Of a DNA stretch of 64,000 bases, positions 33,387 through 45,621 are shown in pieces. Position 1 is the stretch's first letter; each line of letters starts with the position of its first letter. Under the pieces are notes generated by a model. The model was not told where the DNA came from, searched no databases, and saw only the letters and a program-made list of their open reading frames with translations. The translations under genes were made by a program, and so were the position numbers. Source of the DNA: Dichetophora obliterata (lineage: Eukaryota; Arthropoda; Insecta; Diptera; Sciomyzidae); NCBI GenBank assembly GCA_963920525.1, contig OY986436.1, forward strand, positions 91,475,868 through 91,539,867. The letters are read 5' to 3'.

Positions 33387-34365
33387 CGAACACAACAAAA
33401 ATCTACGGAGGTAAATAACGTGGTGTCTGCATATCACATACACAAGACACACATGTACATACACCACTTACACAACAAAATCATTTTACTAAAATAATTG
33501 AGTTTATTAAGTTGCTTAAGTCATATTAAGTGATTAAGCTGTGATCAACTCACTGTTTAAACTAGTATATGAGTGCGCAGATTTTGGAATTCATTCTTTT
33601 GAATTGTATGGCTTCTAATCATATGACATTTCAAAGCAGTAGGCTATTTTTAGATCACCGCCATCAACTCTATCAAGGTTGCCATCTGTTCTAGTTGCTT
33701 CTTTTATTTATTTCAATATTCATTGGTGTTCATGTAATAATTTCATAGATCATAAAACTAATTAACAAACTATGGCGGAGCACGGACAAATAAGTTTAAT
33801 TAATGTCAAATTGATTAAATACTCTAATAATTGGTCGATTTCGGTCAAAGTCATGTGTAATTGAACATTTGGTTGTGAAAATAGGCACCTTTCAGTTAGA
33901 ACACTAGCTTCTGGCGAAGCAAAAAACTCGTTTCATTCCTATGGTGCATTTCGACAAAATATCAAACACCAATGAATATTGAATAACCTTTATTTTAATA
34001 TTAATTTATGTATGGATATTATTACAGATTTAATTTTACTTTAAACGATATCGTTTATATAATAACGCACTAAATTCGATCTTAAAAAAAATGATTCTAT
34101 TAGTTTTAAATGCAGTGATGTGTAATTTAATTAAATTTAAATTTTATGTTTACTTGTTTTAAGTTCCTTGATGGGAAAAATGATGCTTACACAATGTCTC
34201 CACTTACAATATTTGATTGCATGCGAACTTTCAAATTGAATTTCATGATATAAATCTATCATGATTTATATCTCACGTGTAGACCACTCATATCATGAAA
34301 TTATTCATATCATGAAATTATTCATATCATGAAATTTTTTTCTTGAGATATATTTCACAGGTAAA
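33387..34365. other. Intergenic DNA with a small inverted-repeat unit and a short tandem repeat
   Basis: 33712-33729 (TCAATATTCATTGGTGTT) is exactly complementary to 33966-33983, delimiting a roughly 275-bp MITE-like unit. At about 34289-34336 a 17-bp unit (TCATATCATGAAATTAT) repeats three times. No gene is seen. The start of the segment might include a degraded LTR of the element at 32600, but there is no second copy to compare. Confidence 0.5.
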
Positions 34366-37300
34366 TAATTTTTTAGGTTGGCTGAAAACAGTTATTTTCT
34401 GAAATGAATTTTTTTCAGTTATTAGTGTCAAAAATCAAGAAAAAATGTGACTTTTTCTTTTGGAATGGACTCACACTTCTCTTAGCCGTGGTCGATATGG
34501 GGTAATCATCTCACGTCATCGTCGTGATGTTAGAATTTCAAAAAGTTTTTTGACACCATGGTGGACCCTAAAAAAGGTGTTTTTATATTCGCTTCCCTTT
34601 TAAGTATCTTTCCCAGAGAAACCGCTTACCACATCGAACACCGATGACTGATTATCTAACCGAATACAAATTACTGAAGCGATTACCAACCGATTATTTA
34701 GCCGAATACCGACTACTAAGCGATTACATAACCGAAGACTGATTACTGAAGCGATTATCAAGGGATTACTTAGTTGAATACTGATTACTAAGCGATTACA
34801 TAACTGAATACTGATTACTAAAGCGATTACCAAGTTTTTACTAAGCTGAATACCGATTACATAACTGAAGACTGATTACTAAGTGATTACATAACCGAAG
34901 ACTGATTACTAAGTGATTACATAACCGAAGACTGATTACTGAAGGACTACCAAGTTATTACTTAGCTGAATAGCGATTATTAAAGCTACTACGAGAGCAA
35001 AGGAATAGCTTAAACAGGTAGAAAAGCGACAGCACGATTAACCCACGCCCCGGTTACTTAACGCTGCATACATGAGATACTATCATGAGAACATACTTTT
35101 AGATAAAGACATAATCTATCATGATTTATTAAATCATTTTTGGAGCTACTGAATCTTTCACAGGATCCTGGAGCGGCTGAGCCTTAACTCAGCCTGTATA
35201 TAAAACCATGTCAGAAATGATAGATGTTATTCCAGTATTGAGGGGTCACTGATTTCAAATCTGATTGAAGAATTTCAAAGTTTTTTTAAACTGAGGTGGA
35301 CCCTAAAAAAGTGTTTTTCTTTTTATATTCTTTGTAGATTCGCTTGTTGGACATTTCAAATCTGATGTTAGAATTAAAAAAAGTGCATAAATTTCATGTA
35401 AGTATCTACCCAATTTTGAAAAATATATAACATTTTGCAATTAAACCACACATTAAAGGGCCTATTAAAATTAAAAATGCATTTGATAATGATTAAGCAA
35501 ACATATATTATTTAACAAAAACAAAACATTAATATTAAAAATTACATTATTAAATTCCTTTGATAATGACTAAGCAAACATTCTTTATTAAAATAAAAAT
35601 CGATTTCCTAAAATTTTGTAATAAAAATAACTTTTTATGAGGTGCACTCAGCTTTTTCAACATTTTAATAGTTTTCTATAGTTATTTGAATACTTTAAGC
35701 AAATATATGAAATTTATTTAAGAATTTCTCATATCTTTTTTTAATTCATTGCTGATGAAATGTATGGCGCATTAATTCTGAAATGTAAAAACATAATTTT
35801 ATTAATTGAAGTTGCATTTGATGCAACTTTTATTAAATCAGCTCTCAGTACTCTCACAATAAAAAATGTTAGCATTTTTTCTCTATTATGGAGGTTTAAA
35901 AAATTTTAGTTACATTTCATTTTCCAGTCGTTCCATAAATTAATTGTCAGTCATGGGAGTTTAATATCAAACAGAGGAAATGACAATAAACAAAGTTGCT
36001 TCTGTACTAAAAACAAAACAAAACAAAGGGGTTTTTTTAAAATGGCACAACCAATTTACATCTAATTTTAAGAGTGTGGAATTGTTGTAAGGAAAATATT
36101 TTAAATGTATAATTTTATTTGCCCTATGACAATTTACATTCATGGACATTTCCAAACTGGCGTTTCGGATGATTTTTACGAAGAAATATAAAAAAAGGAA
36201 TGAAAAAGTCTAACTTTTAAAAAGACTTTTTTTATATTTGCGTAGTAATTAAGTAGCACTATATTTAGTAAAAGTTATTACAGCTATTGACACTTAGGAT
36301 TTGAAGATATAAGCAGTAATATGTGCAGGCGTTACGTTACAACTTAGTTCGGAAACCAAAACCAAAACGTTTGCTTAAAATTTCTTCCGTCAGTCCTTAA
36401 ATTCATATATATAAGTTTAGTTTAATCAAAATATTTACAACGCGTTAAGCAAAGCAAAAATTATGAGTTCGTCTATAACTTGATTTATCGTGTAAACGCA
36501 AAATAATTTTGATTAATTTTATGCGTTCGATAATATCATTTTTGATTTTATCATCTATATTGATAAAATGATAATTGAACTTCTGAACGAGTTCTGTGTG
36601 CGTGGAATTAAGAAAAAAAACCAAATATTTCTATTTTTATAATACTAAACCTTAAAAAAACAAAGATACTTTGATAGAACTACTATAAAAATGTACATTG
36701 TAGGTACATAACCTTGTGAGTATGAACGGAGTAAAATAAAAAAGTATCTTTTTTGTTATTATAATAAACTTCAACATTTAAAGAATACTTTTTGATATAA
36801 AAGTATTTTGTTATTTGTATGAAATAGTAATTTTGTTTCATATTAACAAAAAAAAATTATTTCTAAAAAACTTTCATTTTCATATCCAGTATCCAGGAAT
36901 AACCAGTTTCGGTTTTGGCTTAGTAGTCAGTATTTAGCTAAGTAATTGCTTGGTAATCTCTTCAATAATCAGTATTCGGTTACGTAATTGCATAACAACC
37001 GTTATTCGGCTAAGTAATAGCTTGGTAATTGCTTCAATAATCGGTCTTTGGTTATGTAATCACTTATTAATCAGGATTAAGCTAAGTAATCACTTCAGTA
37101 ATCAGTCTTCAGTTATGTAATCGCTTAGTAGTTAGTATATACCTAAGTAATCGCTTCACTTCAGTAATCAGTATTTGGTTATGTAATCGCTTAGTAAACG
37201 GTATTCAGCTAAGTAATAACTTGGTAATCTCTTCAGTAATCAGTATTCGGCTAAGTAATCGCTTATTAGTCAGTATGTACCTAAGTAATCGCTTGGTAAT

Positions 37301-37975
37301 CACTTCAGTAATCAGTATTTGGTTATGTAATCGCTTAACAGCTGGTATTCGGCTAAACAATCACTTGGTAATCACTTCAGTAATCAGTCTTCGGTTATGT
37401 AATCGCTTAGCAGTTAGTATTCAGCTAAGTAATCGCTTGGTATTCACTTCAGTAATCGGTATTTGGTTATGTTATCGCTTAGTAACCGGTATTCAGCTTA
37501 GTAAAAACTTGGTAATCGCTTCAGTAATCAGTTTTCAGTAATGTTATCGCTTAGTTATCAGTATTCAGCTAAGTAATTGCTTGGTAATCACTTCAGTAAT
37601 CAGTCTTCAGTTATGTAATAGCTTAGTAGTCGGTATTCGGCTAAGTAATCGCTTGGTAATCGTTTCAGTAATTCGTATTAGGTTAGGTAATCAGTCGTTG
37701 GTAATCGATGTGGTAACCGGTTTCTCTGGGAAAGATTCTTAAAAGCAAAGCGAATATAAAAAAACCTTTTTAGGGTCCACCATAGTGTAAAAAAACTTTT
37801 TGGAATTCTAACATCACGATGATGACGTTAGATGACTACCCCATATCGACCATGGCTAAGAGGTGTGAGTCCATTCCAAAAGAAAAAGTCATATTTTTTC
37901 TTGATTTTTGACACTAATAACCGAAAAAAAATTAATTTTGAAAATAACTGTTATGAGACAACCTAAAAAAATTTT
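34366..37975. mobile_element. Foldback element with arms built of GATTAC tandem repeats (3.6 kb)
   Basis: The left arm (34366-34990) and right arm (about 36890-37975) are inverted copies. From the outside in: TTTTTTAGGTTG, AATAACTG-type, TCATTTTTTCTTGATTTTTG-like, TTAGCCGTGGTCGATATGGG, GACGATGACGTGAG-like, TTTCTCTGGGAAAG-like, then an array of a roughly 24-50-bp repeat with words AAGCGATTAC, ATAACCGAAGACTGATTACT and TAGCTGAATACCG. The right array is longer (about 36930-37690) than the left (about 34640-34985). The centre has no gene but contains an LTR-like hairpin segment at 35161-35205. The internal tandem arrays resemble Drosophila FB-type foldback elements. ORFs in the arrays are repeat artefacts. 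Target duplication not resolved. Confidence 0.8.
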
Positions 37976-40455
37976 TCTCAAAAGTAAAAGTTATTCGGAA
38001 ACCAAAAAACATTTTTCTTAAAATTAAAAGTTATTCATAACTGAAATGTATTTTTACCCATTTTAATAATTAATTTTAACCAATTCCAAAAATGTTGCAT
38101 AACGGTTATCCCTGGTTTTAGTATCAATAGGAAGTAAGTATATAAATCGAGTGTTATTAATTTGAGGATTATATAATTCTACGTCTTGTGTTACGACATA
38201 GTCGAAACTTCTGTTTTTTTATAAAATAAAATATATATTTTCATATAAAAAAGTCGACTCGTAAACGAGCTCGAAACGAGTACGAGATCTCGGATCCATG
38301 CAAAATTATATGAAAAGGCTTAAAAATTTTTCATATAAAAGAGATAAGAATTTTATTTATTTTAATTGATGTATTTTTAGCAGCTAACAATGAAAAAATT
38401 GTTTTAATTAAAATAAGTTTTTTTCATTTAAAAAGGCAGTTCGAGAAAGTTTCGATATTTTTAATTAACGTTTTGTTCTCGAATCGTATTCTCGTACTCG
38501 TTAACGAATCGCATTAAACGAATCCGCAATGGCATATCAGAGATATCGTGTTTGTTTCGTATTCATAACAAAGCCGAGTTTTTATATTGAAATATTTAAT
38601 TTTGATAAAAACTGTTTTATCAGTGTTAGCTACTAAAAATACGTCAATTAATATAAAATTATAAGTATAAATTATAAGTATACTAATTTTCCTTAAAGAA
38701 TTTTATATGAAAAAATTTTAAGTATTTTTTATATGAAAATATTTAATTTTAATAAAAACCATTTTTTCGTTGTAAGCTGATAAAATTATGTCAAAATAAA
38801 AAACTTTTCACAATTTTTATATAAAAAATTCTAAGTCTTTTTATATAATGTTCAATGAAGAAATTTAATTAAAATCAAAAAAATTTTTATAATTTTTATA
38901 TTAAAAAATTCGAAGTGTTTTCATATGATTTTCTTTGAGCAATTTATTTGAAAAGTTTCTAAGTCTTTTCACATAATTTTGTATGGATCCGAGATCTCGT
39001 GCTCGTTTCTAGCTCGATTAAGAGTTCGACTTTTTGATATGACAGTATTTAATTTTAATAAAAACTATTTTTTCGCTGTTAGCTGCTAAAAATATGTCAA
39101 TTAAAATAAAAAATATTTCATAATTTTTATATGAGAAAATGTTAAGTGCTTTCATATAATTTTGTATGGATACGAGATCTCGTGTTCGTTTCGAGCTCGT
39201 TTACGAGTCCGAGATCTCGTATTCGTTCTTTCATTTCCCTGTAAAAATTTTTTAAAAACATTTTCAAAAATAAAGCATTTATATTTATTTCGCTGTTATT
39301 TTTACATGTTTAAAGCAAAAAAAATTTTTAAACTATAAAATAAAAAAGTTTATAAAAAAATTTATAGACAAATAACAATTCGTAAAAAAATTTGTATACA
39401 AAAACCTAAATTTTAAAACACACAACAAAACAAAAATTGTTTTGTCCCGGTTGGGGTTTGAACCCACGACCATAGGCTAGCTCTCCTTCATAATGAAGCA
39501 AATTAAGCTACGATTACTTAACAACTGCGATGGTCAATGGATAATCTGATGGACTTACAATCCCGCTGCCGAGGTTCAAATCTCCGGATGGTGGTAATTT
39601 TTCAATTTCATTTAATGTTAATAATAATAATGTTTACAGTTTTTCGAAAGTATAAAAATCATAATTTTCATAAGGTGCTGTTTAAAATCTTAAAAATTTG
39701 GGTTGTTTTTTTTGCAAAAAAAGTTCGCAAATATCTTATGTTTTAGGCAGTTTCAGAAGGATTCTATATTTTTAATTATCGCTCTTAATAAATTAATTAT
39801 CGTTTTCTTGGACTCGTTGAGGAATCGTTTTATCGGACTCGTTAACGAGTGGTGATTTTTTCCTGTTCGCGTATTCGAAAAGATTCAAAAACGACAATCG
39901 TTAACGATTAAAATGTCCGAGAATGCGGATTCGTTTCGAATTCGTTTGGTTTATTGAGATCCCAGAAGTTTTGTTTTGTTTTTTTTTTGTCACAGTGTGT
40001 TATTGTATCAATAAAATGATTTCCCAATATAAGAAATTATTATTGCTCATGTAAGGACAATTTCTAGAATTTAAAAACAGGGTTTTAATCACTACAAAAA
40101 TTTAATCCATCGTTCGGTGTGCATAGTCCTAAATCGTACACGTGATATGAATACGATAACAGGGCAGAACCCTTATTAGTTGTTCAACCAGGGCACGAAC
40201 TTTACCACTATTATGGTAGATCTACCACATTTTTTTAAAATTTTTAATATCTACCACTTTTACCACCGAAGACTTATAATCTACGACTATTTCCACCAAC
40301 ATAAAAAATATTTTGATGAGTTTGTTCTATGAAATACTTTTAATAAACACTGGCTCCTGCCACTGAACTAGATTTGTTCCATATTGTTTTGTTTTTTGTT
40401 TTATCGACTGAAAGTTTGTTCGTTTTTAATCTATTTTTGTTTTTTATATTGCATA
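37976..40455. other. Intergenic repeat-rich DNA with empty-site locus, GAGATCTCG repeats and tRNA-like pieces
   Basis: 38113-38213 matches, in reverse, the joined flanks of the hAT element at 11710. 38256-39213 holds several copies in both orientations of a unit with ACGAGATCTCGGATCC or TTTGTATGGATCCGAGATCTC next to CGTTTCGAGCTCG, probably a small inverted-repeat family. 39447-39600 holds two tRNA-like B-box regions (separate entry). No gene is seen. Confidence 0.5.
39447..39600. repeat. Two oppositely oriented tRNA-like fragments (SINE-like)
   Basis: On the minus strand GGGTTCAAACCCC (39454-39466 region) is a perfect B-box-like T-arm, preceded by GTAGCTTAATTTGC as a weak A box. On the plus strand GAGGTTCAAATCTCC (about 39571-39585) is another B box. 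Acceptor stems do not pair, so neither is a credible tRNA gene; they are probably remains of tRNA-derived SINEs. Confidence 0.4.
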
Positions 40456-41138
40456 TGAGGAGTGTCTGTTCAAAAGGTCCTATTTAACATTTTTGAAAAA
40501 GCTGTTTTTACTATGGTTTAGCACTTCAAATATTGAATCCCATCATTTGCACATTGCATATAATTTCATGAATACTGAAAAATTGCTTTTGACGATATTT
40601 ATTTTTAAACCAAAAGGGACTAATATCCATACAAGCTTTTAGTTTTTGTAAAATATTTAATCAAACAGGCCTATTCAATTTTTTTTTTAAAGACTTAATT
40701 ACAAGTTCTATTTAAGCTAAGGAACTGATTATTCAATGAATGAAAGAATGAATCCTTATCACTACAATGCGAAACCGACGAAGAATGTGAACGTATTAAG
40801 CCCGTTATAGGGCAGCAAGTATTTAGTTAATTAATTATTTACATGAAAACTTCTTATGAATATTTTATTGCTGTGTTCAATTAAAAACATGCTTAAAAAT
40901 CTAATCAAAAAGGCCTATTTCTTTAGTGACTGCGCAAAAGAGCCTATTTTTTAATTTAAGTCTCTATAATTTTAAAACCATTTAAAATTTTTTTATCCGT
41001 GCTTAAATCATATATTAGCTATATATAACTGCGTTAGGAAAGTCTCAGAATTGTAAGCACAACAAAAACTATACGTTTTTTCAGTTTTCTTCAACTTCAT
41101 CAATGTCGAAATAGGACCTTTTGAACCGACACTCCTCA
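40456..41138. mobile_element. MITE with TGAGGAGTGTC terminal inverted repeats (683 bp, TA target)
   Basis: Left end TGAGGAGTGTCTGTTCAAAA continuing GGTCCTATTT. The complement of the right end is TGAGGAGTGTCGGTTCAAAA continuing GGTCCTATTT, about 30 bp with one mismatch. TA lies at 40454-40455 and 41139-41140. The words AGGCCTATT and GAGCCTATTTTT recur inside, related to the terminal AGGTCCTATTT. No ORF. The TA target suggests the Tc1/mariner class. Confidence 0.8.
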
Positions 41139-41178
41139 TATATACTATTGTTAAGTATATACTATTGTTAAAGACATA

Positions 41179-42036
41179 CACTCACGGTCAAAAAATCCGT
41201 CTTAATTTAATAGCAAATATTATTTTTCTTTAATTATAACGAAATCGACCAAAAAATCTACTAAACTTTATTGAAATTCTTAAAGAGGGATATATTGAGA
41301 GTCCATCGCATCTTATTTAACCTCTAATGTCGTCATTATGTTTTTAAATTTATTTTTAAAGTTGAAGTGTTCGAATTTTGTTGTGCCGACATTCATTGAA
41401 TTTTTACAGCCATTTGCTTTGTGAAAAATTATAAACAAATCCCCTTCTTTTGGGTAGAATTTTGCAGGAAATAAGATTTTGTAAAAGATTTGACGAAATG
41501 GCTGCGTTTTGTATGGTATCAAACATATGCATAGGAATCAGTTTTTGACGAAAAAAAAACAACGTTTAAATTGACGCCATTTAGCGAATTCTTAACCGAT
41601 TTCGATGTTTTTAAGTTCTATGAAAAGGTATGTTTACGTGCAATGAATGTTTTTGAAAAAACAAATGGCATTAATGGACTATTTTTTTTTAAAGAAAAGT
41701 ACAAGAATTTTCTTCGCTACACGCTTCATTTTGTATTTTATCGAATTTGTTTTTGCATAGCCAATTTGCATATTATACGCAAGATTCTACAGAAAAGAAA
41801 TGGATTTTATTTTTCATTTCCAACATCGGCACTACAAAACTCGAACACATCAACTTTCAAAACAAATTGGAAAAAATAGTGACGAAATTTTGAGGTCAAA
41901 TCACGTGCGATGGACTCTCAACATGTCCCTTTTTAAGAATTTCTATTGTTTGGTTTTTTTTTTGTCGATTTCGGCGCACTGTGTTATAATTCAAGAAAAA
42001 GAATATTTGTTATTAAATTCCCAGTGGTAAATGGAC
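41179..42036. mobile_element. Palindromic MITE-like element (about 860 bp)
   Basis: The two halves are inverted copies with moderate divergence: AATTTAATAGCAAATATTAT, GAAATCGACCAAAAAATC, TTGAGAGTCCATCGCATC and GTTCGAATTTTGTTGTGCCG recur in reverse on the right (for example GCGATGGACTCTCAA and CGGCACTACAAAACTCGAAC). The outermost bases differ between the ends, so boundaries are approximate. ORFs at 41571-41879 and 41800-42030 run through the arms and are not genes. Confidence 0.65.
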
Positions 42037-42480
42037 ACATGACTTAACCAATTATTTTTTAATACAATGAAGCTGTGAAGCCTCCGAATCTGTTTACAAT
42101 TCTCTATTACATTTATATGGACATGTCCGCTAAAACACTGATGACATCTACCTTACACAGTAAGCGACAATGTGAGTAGGTATGCACAAGATAAGAGAGA
42201 ACAAAAAAATGAAACACAAAATTGAAGAGAACACAAATAAATTGAATAAAAATCCGCCATTTGAACGCCAAAAACGCAACGAAAGCGAAAGAGAAAACAC
42301 CGAAAAGAAGCAAACAAAAGCAAATGACGCCATAAATTATTTCCACAATAATTTTTACAATTAATGAACGAATTTATTACCTTTTATCTAGATCTTTAGA
42401 GTAAATGTTTACTGATACTTTATTTTATATACAAAACTTTGTTCAGGTAACATAAACATAACGATTAAAAATTTTCACCA

Positions 42481-44350
42481 TAACTGTTAAATTGCGATTA
42501 CGATAAGTAATCAATTAGACTACTTTTTAAAAAGAATTGTAATGATTATATAATCCTTAAGGGAGAATTTTATGATAAGTAATTGATAACGATTACAAAT
42601 AATCAAAAAATAATAAAGATTACTTGAGATTACGCAAAATAATCAAAAAGAATTAAAAGTAATCAAAAAATAATCCGATTACTTACCAAGATTATTTTTG
42701 ATTCCTTCTTGATTATTTTCAGAATTTCAGTCTTATGCCGTAGGTATGCTAAGCAAACATGTTGGGTGAGCTTTTTTGTTAATGAGATATAAGCTTTTCT
42801 CTCCTGCTCATTATCTCGCTAATTTCCTGTTTGAAACAGCAAACACGCCAAACATTTCAAAATCGTCAAATTTCTGTGCCCGTTTTTTTTTCTTCAAGAG
42901 TCAAGAAATCGTTTTTAATACAACTGAACAGCCAACAAACCTTAAGACAGGTTGCTACTTGGCGCGCTTGGTATTCGACTGTATATTTTCCACATGTGTA
43001 GTTTCCGTATGAAGTAAAATATTGCAAAAAATTTTGTTTGCCAAACTTAAAAATTTTAGTTCACACGAGAATCATACTCATATTGTCTAAGAATTTTTAG
43101 TTATGTTTTTTCTAGGTGCTGCCAGACTTTAGTTTTTATGGTATCCATTAGCTCTTTCCGGTACTGACACGTCAACTTCGAATTAAAGAGTCATACCTAC
43201 ATAGGAAATGTTAAAAATTAAAAAAAAAGAATGTTTAAATAATTTTTATATTAACCTAAGTATTAACCCAAAAACGTTTTCTTGTAAAAAAATTTTAAAT
43301 TTTCACTCGAATACCGAGCCATTGAAGTAGCAACCTGCCTTTGCCACTAAACAAACATTTGAGCAGAAGAATGTAACAACAAAAAAGCTCACCCAACATG
43401 TTTGCCTAGCATCAGCGTTGCCGCGACGATTCTAAAAAAAGTATCCATGAAAAGGTCAAAAAAGTATCCAAAAGTATCCACTTTTGAAAAAAATAATATC
43501 TTACGTGGATCCAAAAACGAATTATTTATTACTTTTTTAACACAAATATACAACTTTAATATTTTTAAATAATGAAACCCAATTTTTTAAGCTTCCATAA
43601 CAATTTTATTTATTTAATTTTTAGACTAACACATATTTTTATTTAAATATAATAATAGAAAATAAAATATGGATAATAAAATTAAAATAAATAAATTTCA
43701 GTACTTCTGTCTATTATATGTGTTGCTATTGATCTTTAATTAAATTTATTTCATAAGTATAATATTTACACAAAAGCAATATATAATTGCATAAAAAAAA
43801 GAATTAAGTTGTTTAGTTTAGAGTAAAATATATAATTTGGGTTGCTATTGACTTTTAATTTTGTTAAGCTAACATTTATCTTAAAAACTTGAAATTTTAT
43901 TTACGTACAACCTTTACTAGAATTATTAAGTCTCGTTACAATTTGCGATCGCTACAAGAATCTTAAGGGTTAAAAATTACAGCTTTTTTTAAAATGTCAA
44001 ATGTCCCTTTTTAATTCTTTTTTTATATTTTGCAAACAAAATCATATGTATTCATATGTTAAAAGATTTTTTAAAAAAAGTATCTAAACTTACTCTGCGG
44101 CTAAAAACAAAGTATCCATCAATTTTTGAAGGAGAAAAGTATCCAAATGGATCCCATTGGATCCAAACGGCAACACTGCCTAGCATACCCACGGCATAAG
44201 ACTGAAATTCTTAAAATAATCAAAAAAGAATCAAAAATAATCCTGATCCGATTAGGATTACTTTTTTAATTACTTTTGATTCTTTTTGATTATTTTGCGT
44301 AATCTTAAGTAATAGTTATTATTTCTTGATTATTAGTAACCGTAATCTTT
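42481..44350. mobile_element. Foldback-type element of the AATCAAAA family with nested hAT MITE
   Basis: The left arm (42481-42778) and right arm (43382-43412 plus 44179-44350) are inverted copies. They share GATTACG near the ends, AAATAATCAAAAAGAATTAA, AATTTCAGTCTTATGCCG, and TGTTGGGTGAGCTTTTTT at the inner edge. The centre (42780-43380) has a 78-codon ORF without known motifs. The right arm is split by the element at 43413-44178; the left arm shows the unoccupied sequence. Related to 22124-23015. Confidence 0.7.
43413..44178. mobile_element. hAT-type MITE of the GTATCC family (766 bp, perfect 8-bp TSD)
   Basis: Ends CAGCGTTGCCG and (complement) CAGTGTTGCCG. A perfect 8-bp direct repeat CCTAGCAT lies at 43405-43412 and 44179-44186. 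The subterminal zones repeat GTATCCA / TGGATCC at both ends. It matches the right part of 21947-23870 in reverse. No transposase. Confidence 0.9.
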
Positions 44351-44354
44351 TAAT

Positions 44355-44690
44355 CCACGGTGGCGACCGTAGCCTAGTGAGTAGAGTGTGTGGCCCCTAA
44401 GCTAAAGAACTGCGGTAGCCCGGATTCAATTCCAGCTCATACAAAAAGTTTTTTCAATTGAGTTAATTTTTCTGTTCGGTCGTCACCTCTCTGCAGACAA
44501 TGGCAAACCTCAGAGAGTAAAAATTGCCATGTAAAACTTCTTGAGAACATAAGCCGTTCGGAGTCGACATTAAACACGTAGGTCCAGTTCTGGGTCATTT
44601 GTGATCAAACATTTAATAACACGCACAACACAATTGATCAATAGCAGCTAGGTCAAAGTCCTTCCAAGGGCTGAAATGGCCAGTTTATTT
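44355..44690 (+). repeat. tRNA-derived SINE
   Basis: Head with internal pol III promoter: A box TAGCCTAGTGAGTAGAG (about 44371) and B box CGGATTCAATTCC (about 44420), about 50 bp apart as in tRNA genes. The body follows with CTGCAGACAATGGCAAACCT, GCCGTTCGGAGTCGACATTA and ACGTAGGTCCAGTTCTGGG. The body resembles a SINE I associate with tephritid flies (from memory). It directly abuts the right end of the foldback element. The target duplication and 3' end are not clear. Confidence 0.7.
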
Positions 44691-45621
44691 TTTGACGTAG
44701 AATTACGTCTTACAGCGCGGTTTGTATGGGGGTCATTTCCACAAATTTTTTCAAAGTGATATTTGACACTTTGTGGTATACCTACAGCCTTTATTATTCA
44801 TCGTACAAAGAGAAAAAAATACCAAAATATCAGCTTTAGTGGGAATAAAACGAATATTTAATAAAATAGCAAAATCTAAGAAGAAAACAACAACAATAAC
44901 ATTTTCAATATGAAAAGGAGAACATCACTAGCTGATTAATTAGTTAGCTGATTGATTAACTAGTTAGAGCAATTAATTGTTCTAACCTGACCTAAAGCTC
45001 AATAAACGATTTTAAACTATCAAACAACTAGAATTTATATTTTAAATCAAGAATGATTTAAACTACCAAACATTTAGAAATTGTATTTAAATAATAGAAA
45101 ATCAACATTAAAAATAACAGGTCATATAGAAAACTTTAAGTTGTATATTGATTTTATTTGTTGTTAAACAATTGTAACCTTTTCTTAAAATAGTTTTTAT
45201 TAAGCTGCAATAATAAACTAAGCAATAAACGGCAACTCAACTGCACTACCTTGATTTCAATACAAGTTTCAATGCATATTTTAGAGTTTTTTGACGAACG
45301 GGTAGAAAAGAGAGGGAAAAAAGACAAGAACAAACGACGCATCAAACGAATATGAGTAATTAATTTATTAATCATATTCATTAATTTCAATTCGATTCTT
45401 GATAAATATAAAAAAGGACTTAACAATTATATAGAGAACGGTTTAAAAGTACAAAAACATGTCGTTTTCATACCAACAAATCAAACGCTGCCGTTTTAAG
45501 TACCGTTTAGCTGGAACAATGACATTCATGGCTTGTTGGGATGTAATATGATAGAAAATACAGATGCATGTAGCTGGAGAGCCAGTATGTGGCTACAAAA
45601 AATGTACTACTACTAACCAAG
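44691..45621. other. Intergenic DNA with shared repeat at its start
   Basis: 44692-44848 is the second copy of the repeat at 8577-8715. The rest is AT-rich. A 90-codon minus-strand ORF (45154-45426) has no recognisable motif. Confidence 0.5.

Noticed and set aside
37221..37541. 106-codon ORF with regular VISIRLSNRL pattern (and similar at 34600-34833, minus)
   Set aside because: Translation of the GATTAC tandem array in the foldback arms, seen in both arms.
39440..39600. True tRNA genes
   Set aside because: B boxes are good but acceptor stems do not pair and A boxes are weak; better as SINE-like remains.
42776..43012. 78-codon ORF in the centre of the foldback at 42481-44350
   Set aside because: No transposase motif; too short and in a non-autonomous element.
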